Shown piece by piece: positions 20,218 to 28,165 of a DNA stretch of 64,000 nucleotides. The notes under the pieces were generated by a model. It was given only the letters and a program-made list of their open reading frames with translations. It ran no database searches and was not told the DNA's origin. Both the position numbers and the translations under genes were made by a program. Source of the DNA: Planctellipticum variicoloris (GTDB lineage: Bacteria > Planctomycetota > Planctomycetia > Planctomycetales > Planctomycetaceae); assembly GCF_030622045.1 (NCBI RefSeq), contig NZ_CP130886.1:3423557-3487556 (forward strand), in the 5' to 3' direction. Every line of letters starts with the position of its first letter. Within the stretch, counting starts at the first letter, position 1.

Positions 20218-20700
20218 GTGTCGCACGAGCATCTTCTCTGGATCGCCCTGACCGCCTACGGCCTCCATGTCCTGGAGGAGTACGAACTGAACTGGCGCGG
20301 GTGGGCAAGCTCCGTCCTCGGCCTCCCCGTCGACTGGGGTTCCTTTTATCTGGTCAACGCTCTGGTCGGCGTGCTCGGCGTATGCTGCGCGTCCGTCGGA
20401 TGGCGGGAGCCGTGGTTCGCCCTCAGCCTCCCGGCGTTGATGATCATCAACGCCACACTGTTCCACGTGCTGCCAGTCGTCGCGACGCGGATCTACTCTC
20501 CCGGCGTCACAACGGCGGTCCTCCTGTTTTATCCGGTCGCGGGCTGGGTGTACTACGGAGCGTGGGCCGACGGCGTGCTGACGGCGGCCGTGTGCGTGCA
20601 ATCAGGCATTTCCGGGGCGTGCCTGATGGCGATGCCGATCGTCCTGATCAAGGTCAAGGGCCACAAAACGTTCGACTTCAAGAACAAGGAATCCGACTGA
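20218..20700 (+). CDS. HXXEE-domain membrane protein
   Basis: A 160-residue integral membrane protein. The N-terminal helix ends in GLHVLEEYELNW, which contains the H-x-x-E-E signature, and a second histidine appears in the helix MIINATLFHVLPVVATRIYSPG, as in the HXXEE family (four to five helices). The likely start is GTG at 20218. HXXEE proteins are small membrane proteins of unknown biochemical role with probable metal-binding or catalytic polar residues within the bilayer. No operon partner is evident; the next gene begins 117 bases on. Confidence 0.8.
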   Translation: MSHEHLLWIALTAYGLHVLEEYELNWRGWASSVLGLPVDWGSFYLVNALVGVLGVCCASVGWREPWFALSLPALMIINATLFHVLPVVATRIYSPGVTTAVLLFYPVAGWVYYGAWADGVLTAAVCVQSGISGACLMAMPIVLIKVKGHKTFDFKNKESD

Positions 20701-20817
20701 CGTCGTGCGCGAGCGGGACAGGTCCACGGACGCATCGACTGCAACTGTCTGAAGCCAATGCGCTGTCATCTCTTTTCTGACCCATCGCGCCGATGGGACC
20801 ATCATGAAAGGCGTCAC

Positions 20818-23800
20818 ATGCTGAATGCGGCTGAGAATTATGCGGAGTGGTGCGGGTTGTCGGGCCTCTACCTGGCGAATCTGTCGCACGTCGATCGTTA
20901 CCGGGTCTATGGCAAAGCCCTTTCCCCCGCCGGGCTGACCGTCGCAATCGTCAGCGATTTTCTCGACGATGCTAATCCCGCTCTCGACGTCGACGACTGG
21001 CGGACCTATCGGGTCTATGAGTTCGGCCCTGGTAAGACCGAACGAGTCGAGCGGACCGTCGCGGCGCTGCGCGAGATCGGGGCCAACGGCCTGGCCGAGG
21101 CCGTCGGTTCATCGCGCAGCAACTCTCCGTTCGAGGCCCTCCAGAGCATGTGGGAGGGAGGAGCGCCCGACATCGACGCGCTCGCGAAGTCGGTGAATGC
21201 ATTCGATATGGTCGCCTCGCTGCGCAAGTCGCTGGGCCAGGTGCTGCCTGGCCGAAGAGGAAACCCGAATCCGGACGATTCCGAGAGCCCGTCCGCTGCT
21301 CCAGCGCAACAGACCGAAGATCGAAAGCGAGTTCGGGACCTGCTGGAGCAGTTTGCACAACGGCATCGCGAGGCGCTCCAGGCCGACGTCGACCGCCACG
21401 GCGATCCGCGGCTTGAGGCGGGATATACGGTCGAACGGCGAATGCGGGAACTCGACGCCATGCGAGCTCGCTGGGTGTCGCATCAGACGCAGGCCGACGC
21501 GATCGAAACGCTGACCAAGATCATGGAGAAGATCCCCAAGATCACTCAACAGAAGACGGAGGGGAAGGAGAAGAAGGCGGCCCAGCATCTGAAGCAACTC
21601 CTGCGACTGTTCCGCGAGAAATCGCTGGAACTCCGCCGGGTCGCCGAGGAGGACCGCAGCAGTCAGCTTCTGGCCTTCTGGCCGAAGCTCCAGGGATTCG
21701 AAGCCCAGTACGCCGATTTCGTTTCCCCCGATGTCATTGGCGACGCTGCGCTCCGTCGCGCAGCGGAGGAGATCGGCGACTTTTCCGCCGAATCGAAGCG
21801 CAAATCGACGACGCTGGAATGGAGTTCGCCGCGCGGACTGAAATGCGATTGGACGACGTTCGACCTCACGGTCGACGTCATCGCCAAGTCCAAAACCGCA
21901 ATTCGCGCCGGCCTTCAGGCGGTCGAGCGGCTGCGGGCGGAGTTTCCCCGTCTGCAGGACGAGTGGCGGCAGCAGACGCTCGACTCGTTTCGCGAGAACT
22001 ACCAGGGACAGATGGATGAGTCCGAACTGGAGGACTACGACCTTGATGACGACGGCGAACCGAGCGACGCCGGAATCCTGCGGCACGTCGAGTCTGGCTC
22101 GCTGATGCTCTCGACTGCGGATCCCGAGGGCCGGGGCTTCACTCTGACGGCGTACCTGTCCGTTGAGTGGGACCAGGAACACGGACAGGAGCTGGAGTGC
22201 GAGATCGACTTTGACGCCGGTTCGCAGGAGGCGGGGGCGGAGTTTGAGCCGGGTGATGTCACAATGGCTGACTCGGGAACGCCGTTGAGGGCTGAGGACA
22301 TTCTGCGATTCGAGTCGACATTCAAGATTGCTTTGCCGGCGGACTACCGGGAATTCCTGCTGCGGTACAACGGCGGCGTTCCGTCGAAGAACTACCTCAT
22401 CCGAACTCGGGACGGCATGGAGGACAACTGGTGCGTCGCTCGATTCCTGACGTTGACCGGAACACTCAGCGCGCCGTTCACTCCGGACAGCCTGGAGGCC
22501 TGTCTGCACCTGAGCAACGGGACGAGGATTTCTTCACATCTTCTCCCCATCGCCCTGCTGCGCAAGGGGACCTTCGACCCGATCAATCGGTCGACCACGC
22601 TGGCGCTCATTCTGTCGGGGAAACGTACAGGCAAGATTGGTCTGTTCGACGCCGACGTGATGCTCGAGCCGCTCCTGGAAACGGGGGATGCGCTGGAAGT
22701 CGCTCTCGATGAGATTGTTCGCAACCCGGTCATCGCGGGCGCGAGCTTCCCGGATCTCTGGAGAAAGCTCCAACCTGCACCGGAATTCGCGATTCCGGAA
22801 TGGCTGCGGTGCATACGGCAGGACGATGTGCCGGCGTTTCTGGCCTGGGCGGCGGGGGGCGGCGATGTTGCGGAGAGACTGATTGAACCCGGAGGGGAAT
22901 TTCAACCGACGGTCGTCGATCTTCTGGCCGCCGAGGCGTCGGACGAGCTCCTTGAAGCCGTCGTGAAGCAGAAGGTCGTCCGACCGAAGTCACTGCGGGA
23001 TGCGTGGCGGCAATTCCTGTTCATGGACGTGCCGCGGTTTCGGAAGTTGATGCCACTGCTGCCGAAGGATCAATGGTACTTTGTGCTCGGATCACCGAAG
23101 GTCTGGGACCATCCGGACCTGCTGGATGAACTCGCAGTCGCCGGGGTGAATCTCGAGACGGCGATCGACGAAGAAGGCGGAACGGCCCTGCATCGGGCTG
23201 TTCAACTCGGCCGGACCGACGCCGTCCGTTGGCTGCTTGACCACGGTGCGGACCCGAAAAAAGCGGATCGATACGGACGCACCGCGCTGATCTACGCAGA
23301 AAGCGGACAGGGCAATGCCTGCCTGGCGATGCTGGAGGGCCGCCCCGAACCGACACCGACCGGAACAGCCGCCCCGGATGCGCCGGGAATCGCAGTGCTG
23401 TCGGCAGCCGCGGCGGCACTCCCCGCGGGAATCACCCTGAGACTGCAGATCGAGATGACATCCCCGCCGGTCACGCGCGTTGAGAAGGTCTACTATGCGG
23501 AGGTTGGCTGCCACTATCGATTGACGTTCGAGGTCAACAACGGCCAGGTTACGTTCAACGACACACGATCTCCGCGCCAGGACTACCTGCACACGAAGCA
23601 CTGGGTCGACGGGCTGTTCGCGCCGATTCTTCAATGGCCGAAGTTGACCCCGCTGTGGGAAACACTTTCAGTCCAGGAGTTCGATCTTGGAAAAGCCATC
23701 AAAAGTCGCAAGTACGTGCCAACCCCTCGCGGCGACCTCATTTCCGCGGCTCGCTCCGCGCTGGAGCAGGCATTTGACGCCGGTGAAGCCTCCGCCCGGG

Positions 23801-23820
23801 TCATTCGCGTCTCGAAGTAA
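20818..23820 (+). CDS. Large SUKH (SMI1/KNR4) and ankyrin repeat protein
   Basis: About 1000 residues without a signal peptide. An uncharacterised N-terminal part (1-160) is followed by a charged helical region (about 170-320) and a segment rich in Asp/Glu (DESELEDYDLDDDGE, near 405). A SUKH domain follows at about 490-640, with LRFESTFKIALPADYREFLL then RYNGGVPS, the SMI1/KNR4 signature. Two ankyrin repeats lie at about 780-840 (GGTALHRAVQLGRTDAVRWLL, YGRTALIYAESGQG). The C-terminal 140 residues match nothing I know. The ATG at 20818 follows AAAGGCG; the frame opens at 20758. SUKH and ankyrin proteins are both known as immunity proteins against polymorphic toxins, so a multi-domain immunity or sensor role is plausible. 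No toxin gene is visible next to it. Confidence 0.75.
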   Translation: MLNAAENYAEWCGLSGLYLANLSHVDRYRVYGKALSPAGLTVAIVSDFLDDANPALDVDDWRTYRVYEFGPGKTERVERTVAALREIGANGLAEAVGSSRSNSPFEALQSMWEGGAPDIDALAKSVNAFDMVASLRKSLGQVLPGRRGNPNPDDSESPSAAPAQQTEDRKRVRDLLEQFAQRHREALQADVDRHGDPRLEAGYTVERRMRELDAMRARWVSHQTQADAIETLTKIMEKIPKITQQKTEGKEKKAAQHLKQLLRLFREKSLELRRVAEEDRSSQLLAFWPKLQGFEAQYADFVSPDVIGDAALRRAAEEIGDFSAESKRKSTTLEWSSPRGLKCDWTTFDLTVDVIAKSKTAIRAGLQAVERLRAEFPRLQDEWRQQTLDSFRENYQGQMDESELEDYDLDDDGEPSDAGILRHVESGSLMLSTADPEGRGFTLTAYLSVEWDQEHGQELECEIDFDAGSQEAGAEFEPGDVTMADSGTPLRAEDILRFESTFKIALPADYREFLLRYNGGVPSKNYLIRTRDGMEDNWCVARFLTLTGTLSAPFTPDSLEACLHLSNGTRISSHLLPIALLRKGTFDPINRSTTLALILSGKRTGKIGLFDADVMLEPLLETGDALEVALDEIVRNPVIAGASFPDLWRKLQPAPEFAIPEWLRCIRQDDVPAFLAWAAGGGDVAERLIEPGGEFQPTVVDLLAAEASDELLEAVVKQKVVRPKSLRDAWRQFLFMDVPRFRKLMPLLPKDQWYFVLGSPKVWDHPDLLDELAVAGVNLETAIDEEGGTALHRAVQLGRTDAVRWLLDHGADPKKADRYGRTALIYAESGQGNACLAMLEGRPEPTPTGTAAPDAPGIAVLSAAAAALPAGITLRLQIEMTSPPVTRVEKVYYAEVGCHYRLTFEVNNGQVTFNDTRSPRQDYLHTKHWVDGLFAPILQWPKLTPLWETLSVQEFDLGKAIKSRKYVPTPRGDLISAARSALEQAFDAGEASARVIRVSK

Positions 23821-24316
23821 CCCTTTGGATCGCGTTCCTGCCACGGATGCCGCAGGGTGACGCCGACTGGCCGACTGCGGCGGAGCGGTGCCGCGCGGTG
23901 GGGGAGGTTTGATGGGAGGGGCGGATTTCGGGGCGAGTTCCGATTCGTCGCGCGAGAGACTTCCCAAGGCTGCGCCGCCCCGGTCGATCGCAGACGACCA
24001 ACCCGAGCCACCGGCTGATTGAATGACACGCCCATCGCGGACTCTGGGCATGCCACCCAATCTGGGGAATTGTTGTAGTTTTGATGTGATTACGGCGAAG
24101 ACTCCGGGCGCTGACGCTTCCGGCTCCGGGGAGGCGGACGGGCGCGGCCGGCACAACTGTTCCTGCGACGCTGAGCGCCAACCGCATCTTATTGCCGATT
24201 CGCGACTCGAATCGGCGAACTCTGCTTGACCCCGCCGCGGTCCCGCCTGATAATCCGCTCCCGTATCGCCTGGAGAGGAATCCGGGTGTCTGACGTCGAG
24301 GCAAGGAGGCCGGGTG
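23821..24316. other. Intergenic region with a family B repeat and no gene
   Basis: Nearly 500 bases follow the SUKH/ankyrin gene. The only recognisable item is the family B repeat at 24025-24059. The upstream stretch 23841-23990 is GC-rich and shares GACGCCGACTGGCCG with the spacer near 19942. Confidence 0.5.
24025..24059. repeat. Dispersed repeat (family B), copy 2
   Basis: ACACGCCCATCGCGGACTCT, then GGGCATGCCACCCA. It is nearly identical to 57114-57150 and is the reverse complement of the copy at 16900-16937 with a few changes. Confidence 0.85.
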
Positions 24317-24592
24317 ATGACGCAGAGCGAGCTGAGGGAAGACGGGTATCGCTGGGTGCGACCGACCTGGGAGCGGACCGGCGATCGATCCTGGGTGCTG
24401 ATTGTCCCCAGTCGGTATCTCAAAGAGGACGAAACCTTTGAGGCCGCGGATTCGCTGCAGGAACGCTGCCGGCGGCTGTACGAAGTCTTCGAGTTCGACG
24501 GGAGCTGGTTCGACCAGTTGCACGAAGGTCAGCTCGAACGCATTCTGAGGAATCCCGGCTGGCGTCGGCAGTACGCCCAGTGCACGAACTGA
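24317..24592 (+). CDS. Small hypothetical protein
   Basis: A 91-residue soluble, aromatic and charged protein (DGYRWVRPTWERTGDRSWVLIVPSRY) with an acidic middle and FDGSWFDQLHEGQLERILRNPGW near the end. AAGGAGG at 24303-24309 sits 7 bases before the ATG at 24317, an unusually good ribosome-binding site for this window, which supports it as a real gene. I do not recognise the family. It precedes the sulfatase-fold gene by 46 bases and may be co-transcribed. Confidence 0.65.
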   Translation: MTQSELREDGYRWVRPTWERTGDRSWVLIVPSRYLKEDETFEAADSLQERCRRLYEVFEFDGSWFDQLHEGQLERILRNPGWRRQYAQCTN

Positions 24593-24638
24593 AGTCGCCG
24601 GGCGCTGTGCCGGCTTGAGGCCGAGGAAGATTCCGCGG

Positions 24639-25676
24639 ATGGATGTGATCGTCGTCACGTGGGATACCCTCGCCGTCGGGGCCGTGGGCTGCTTCGGCAA
24701 CGAATGGATCGAGACGCCGGCGTTCGACCGTCTGGCGGCGGAGGGGATCGCCCTCGACCGCTGCGTCGCGCCATCGGTCCAGACCGCGCTGGCCTGGCGC
24801 TCGGTGGCCAAGCCGTTTGAGATCATTGTCGAGGCCGGCGCTTCGCGGTGGTTCGACCGGGCGACGCAGGTCGTCGCGGGGCGGACGGGGCGCGAAGTCG
24901 CTCCGGCCGACTTTCCTGTGGCCCGGCTGATGCAGGCGGGGGTCGACCGCGTCCGGCTACTGTCGGGTGCTACGCCGTTGCGGCTGTGGCTGCATGGCGG
25001 CGGGGTGGATGTCCCGTGCGAGCCTCCCGAGGGGTTCGCCACGCTGTATGTCGACGAGTGCGACGAGCGGGGGATTCCCGCGCCGGATCTCGACAGCCCC
25101 GACTGGCCGCTGCATCCTGCCGTTTATGCGGGGGCGGTTTCGCTGCTGGATCACTGGCTGGGGACGCTGGTCGCAGAACTCGAAGCCCGGGCGGCGGAGC
25201 GGCCGGTGCTGCTGATCGTGGCGGCGCTGCAGGGAGCGGCCTGGCGGACGATGGCGAAGCGGGCGGGGCATGCGGATCTCCAGCGAATGCAGGTGCCGGC
25301 CCTGGTCTGTCCGTTGGGAGCGGCCCCCGGATGGAGCGACTTTGTCGGGGAGCGGATCCGGCGGCCGGTCTCGCTGGCGGGACTGGCCGGGACGATCGCC
25401 GAGGCCTGCGGGGATGCCGCGGCTACCACCTGGCGGAGTCTGCTGGATGATCCCTACGGGGATGCGGAAATCGCGTTCCAGACTGCCGCCGGGAGCCGGG
25501 GGCTCTGGAGCCCGACCTGGATCGCACTGCAGCCGCACGGCGACCCGGCTCCGGCCTTGCAGTTGTTTGTTCAGCCCGATGACAGCCACTGCGTGCACGA
25601 CGTGGCGGGAGAGCATCGGGACGCGGCGGACCGGCTGGCGACCCGGCTGCAGGAACTGACGTCGGCGGGCGGGTGA
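24639..25676 (+). CDS. Sulfatase-fold protein lacking the formylglycine motif
   Basis: A 345-residue cytosolic protein. The N-terminus MDVIVVTWDTLAVGAVGCFGNEWIETPAFDRLAAEGIALDRCVAPS matches the start of arylsulfatases (IVVDTLR...G.YG....TPNLDRLA.EG..F...Y...P). Where sulfatases have C/S-x-P-S-R, the motif here is V-A-P-S-V, so the nucleophile and arginine are lost, and the first metal Asp-Asp pair is reduced to WDT. There is no signal peptide, unlike most planctomycete sulfatases, and the length is short. The C-terminal half (LLDHWLGTLVAELEAR) keeps the helix that follows the catalytic core in active enzymes. It is probably a pseudo-enzyme with a binding or scaffolding role. The ATG at 24639 is preferred over the TTG at 24615. 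Confidence 0.72.
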   Translation: MDVIVVTWDTLAVGAVGCFGNEWIETPAFDRLAAEGIALDRCVAPSVQTALAWRSVAKPFEIIVEAGASRWFDRATQVVAGRTGREVAPADFPVARLMQAGVDRVRLLSGATPLRLWLHGGGVDVPCEPPEGFATLYVDECDERGIPAPDLDSPDWPLHPAVYAGAVSLLDHWLGTLVAELEARAAERPVLLIVAALQGAAWRTMAKRAGHADLQRMQVPALVCPLGAAPGWSDFVGERIRRPVSLAGLAGTIAEACGDAAATTWRSLLDDPYGDAEIAFQTAAGSRGLWSPTWIALQPHGDPAPALQLFVQPDDSHCVHDVAGEHRDAADRLATRLQELTSAGG

Positions 25677-25885
25677 GGTTGCCTGCGGAGCTGCGTCTGT
25701 CTTCTTACGTGCCGGCCTGACGGGAGTTTGCGCGGATCTCCGATGGAGCGGCACGGCGTCTGCATAGTTTTTTGGCAGGTGCCCGGAACGGTCGCAAGTG
25801 GTGGTCTCGGCCGTTAGGATGCCTAAACTTTGTGCAAATCTTCATTCCTGGAGACCGGCCCGCGGTCGCGGAGAGCAGGAGCCCC

Positions 25886-26941
25886 ATGAGCGACACCGTC
25901 TCGTCTGCCGAATTGCAGGAGTCGATCGACAAGCTGGGAAAGGCTTATCAATCGATCCGCGAACAGATGTCCAAGGTCATCGTCGGCCAGGACGAGGTGA
26001 TTGAGCAGCTTCTGATCTCGCTGTTCAGCCGGGGGCACTGCCTGCTGGAAGGGGTGCCGGGGCTGGCGAAGACGCTGATGATCAGCACGCTGGCCCGGTG
26101 TCTGTCGATGACGTTCGCTCGGATTCAGTTCACGCCGGACCTGATGCCGGCGGACATTACCGGGACGGAAGTGCTGCAGGAGAACCGGGAGACGGGGAAG
26201 CGGGAGTTCCGGTTCATTCCCGGTCCGCTGTTCCACAACATGGTCCTGGCGGACGAAATCAATCGGACGCCCCCCAAGACGCAGGCCGCATTGCTGGAAG
26301 CGATGCAGGAGCGGCAGGTGACGGTGGGCCAGGTGCGGCACACGCTGGCCGACCCGTTCTTCGTGCTCGCGACGCAGAATCCGATCGAGCAGGAAGGGAC
26401 CTACTCGTTGCCGGAAGCGCAGCAGGACCGGTTCATGTTCAAGGTGTTCGTCAAGTATCCGTCGTTTTCCGAAGAGCGCGAAATCGCCCGGCGGACGACA
26501 TCGATCCAGATCGACGATATCCAGCCGGTGCTGGATGGTCCTTCGATTGTGGAGCTGCAGAAGCTGGTCCGCCAGGTGCCGGTGACCGAGCACGTAATCG
26601 ACTATGCCCTGGCCCTCGTCCGGCAGACGCGCGTCGGCGAAGAGGGGATTCCCGAGTTCGTCAGCGAGTGGTTGAGCTGGGGGGCCGGGCCGCGGGCGGT
26701 GCAGTTCCTGCTGCTGGGGGCGAAGGCGCGGGCGCTGCTGAACGGTCGGACGCACGTGTCGACCGAGGACGTGCAGGCGCTGGCGAGTCCCGTCCTACGG
26801 CACCGGATCGTGACGAACTTCTCCGCCGAGAGCGAAGGAATCACGACGGATCGCGTGGTGGAAGAGCTGCTGAAGACGACACCGGCAAAGGAAGGCGAGC
26901 TGACCCGTGATCCGAGACTCCAGAAGATTTTTGCCGCCTGA
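25886..26941 (+). CDS. MoxR-family AAA+ ATPase
   Basis: A 351-residue MoxR ATPase. Walker A is [14 protein letters not shown], Walker [24 protein letters not shown], sensor 1 [24 protein letters not shown], and the arginine-finger region follows; an AAA lid domain ends the chain. The ATG at 25886 has GCAGGA nearby; the open frame extends upstream to 25772 without family similarity. MoxR proteins act as chaperone-like ATPases and are typically followed by DUF58 and vWA proteins, as here. It is the first gene of an operon-like block: the DUF58 gene overlaps its end by 35 bases. Confidence 0.95.
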   Translation: MSDTVSSAELQESIDKLGKAYQSIREQMSKVIVGQDEVIEQLLISLFSRGHCLLEGVPGLAKTLMISTLARCLSMTFARIQFTPDLMPADITGTEVLQENRETGKREFRFIPGPLFHNMVLADEINRTPPKTQAALLEAMQERQVTVGQVRHTLADPFFVLATQNPIEQEGTYSLPEAQQDRFMFKVFVKYPSFSEEREIARRTTSIQIDDIQPVLDGPSIVELQKLVRQVPVTEHVIDYALALVRQTRVGEEGIPEFVSEWLSWGAGPRAVQFLLLGAKARALLNGRTHVSTEDVQALASPVLRHRIVTNFSAESEGITTDRVVEELLKTTPAKEGELTRDPRLQKIFAA

Positions 26942-27812
26942 GGCGGTCTCGCGGATCGCACGGCTGGAGATCCTCGCCCGGAACGTGGTCGAGGGGTTTC
27001 TATCCGGTCTGCACCGCAGTCCGTACTTCGGCCAGTCGATCGAGTTCGTCCAGCACCGCGAATACGTCCCGGGGGACGATATCCGCCGGATCGACTGGAA
27101 GGTCTGGTCCAAGACCGACAAGTACTACATCAAGCAGTACGAAGAAGAGACCAATCTGCGGACGACGCTGCTGGTCGACCTGAGCGAGTCGATGCAGTTC
27201 GGGTCGGGGAAGCTCTCCAAGTACGAGTTCGCCTGCCAGATCGCCGCCAGTCTGTCGTACCTGCTGCTCCGTCAGCAGGACGCGGTGGGCATGGTCACGT
27301 TTGACGCGGGAATCCGCAGCCGGGTGCCGTCGAGCAGCAAGCAGAATCATCTGCAGGGGATTCTGACAGCGCTCGACGCCCAGGCCCCGGCGAAAAAGAC
27401 GGACATGGGCCGGATCCTGGGGCAGATTGCGGACGAGCAGTCGCGGCGGGGGCTGATCGTGCTGGTCTCCGACCTGTTCGCCGATCGGGCGGGGCTGCTG
27501 AAGGGACTGAAGCTGCTCCGGACGCGCGGTCACGACGTGATGGTCTTTCACGTGCTGGACGACGCTGAGCTGGATTTCAACTACGTCGGCACGACGAAAT
27601 TCGAAGGGATGGAAGAAGCGGGGGATCTGATCTGCGACCCGCGGTCGTTGCGCGAGGGTTACCTGGCGGCGATGCAGAAGTTCCTGGAGGACATGCGGCA
27701 TTCGTGCGCCCGGCAGATGATTGATTACCAGACGATCCGGACGAGCGAACACCTGGACGCCGTGCTGCGGAGTTACCTGACGCACCGGCTGGGGATGCGG
27801 AACACGGCGTAA
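26907..27812 (+). CDS. DUF58 (vWA-like) protein
   Basis: A 301-residue DUF58 protein. The core motif [32 protein letters not shown] is highly typical, followed by a vWA-like fold with [12 protein letters not shown] and [11 protein letters not shown]. The start is GTG at 26907, inside the MoxR gene, giving a 35-base overlap and probable translational coupling. DUF58 proteins are regular partners of MoxR ATPases and are thought to be clients or adaptors in assembly of envelope or enzyme complexes. No membrane segment is seen. Confidence 0.94.
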   Translation: MIRDSRRFLPPEAVSRIARLEILARNVVEGFLSGLHRSPYFGQSIEFVQHREYVPGDDIRRIDWKVWSKTDKYYIKQYEEETNLRTTLLVDLSESMQFGSGKLSKYEFACQIAASLSYLLLRQQDAVGMVTFDAGIRSRVPSSSKQNHLQGILTALDAQAPAKKTDMGRILGQIADEQSRRGLIVLVSDLFADRAGLLKGLKLLRTRGHDVMVFHVLDDAELDFNYVGTTKFEGMEEAGDLICDPRSLREGYLAAMQKFLEDMRHSCARQMIDYQTIRTSEHLDAVLRSYLTHRLGMRNTA

Positions 27813-28165
27813 GAGCGATAGCACGCGTGGCGTGATATGCTGGCAGGTTCCGACCGAAACAAGAAGAAGTTTTACCGCGGAGACGCGGAGGACGCGGAGA
27901 AGGCCGAAGAGAAGAGTGAACCACGAGTTTCACGAATGAACGCGAATCGAGAGGGAGTGACGAAGTCAAGGAGTGAGGTGGAGAAGACGATGAGGCTGAG
28001 CACTCGGAAGAGTGCGTTTTCAGGCGGGAGCCTGGGAACGAGGTCGAAACGTGGAACGAGCTGAAAAGTGGAGGGCTGAAAGCGGAGGGCCAGAGAACAC
28101 AAACGTGGCATTTGTCTGGCATTCCGCTTGATGCTTTCCGCGCGCAAAGGAGTCTGAGCGACAGA
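27813..28165. other. Spacer carrying a CCGCGGAG-type repeat
   Basis: The 353 bases between the DUF58 and BatA-like genes hold the most complete copy of the dispersed repeat, GAAGTTTTACCGCGGAGACG and onward (about 27867-27902), followed by AG-rich sequence with CCACGAGTTTCACGAATG (27912-27930). A Shine-Dalgarno AAAGGAGT at 28146-28152 precedes the next gene. No coding sequence is seen. Confidence 0.7.
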
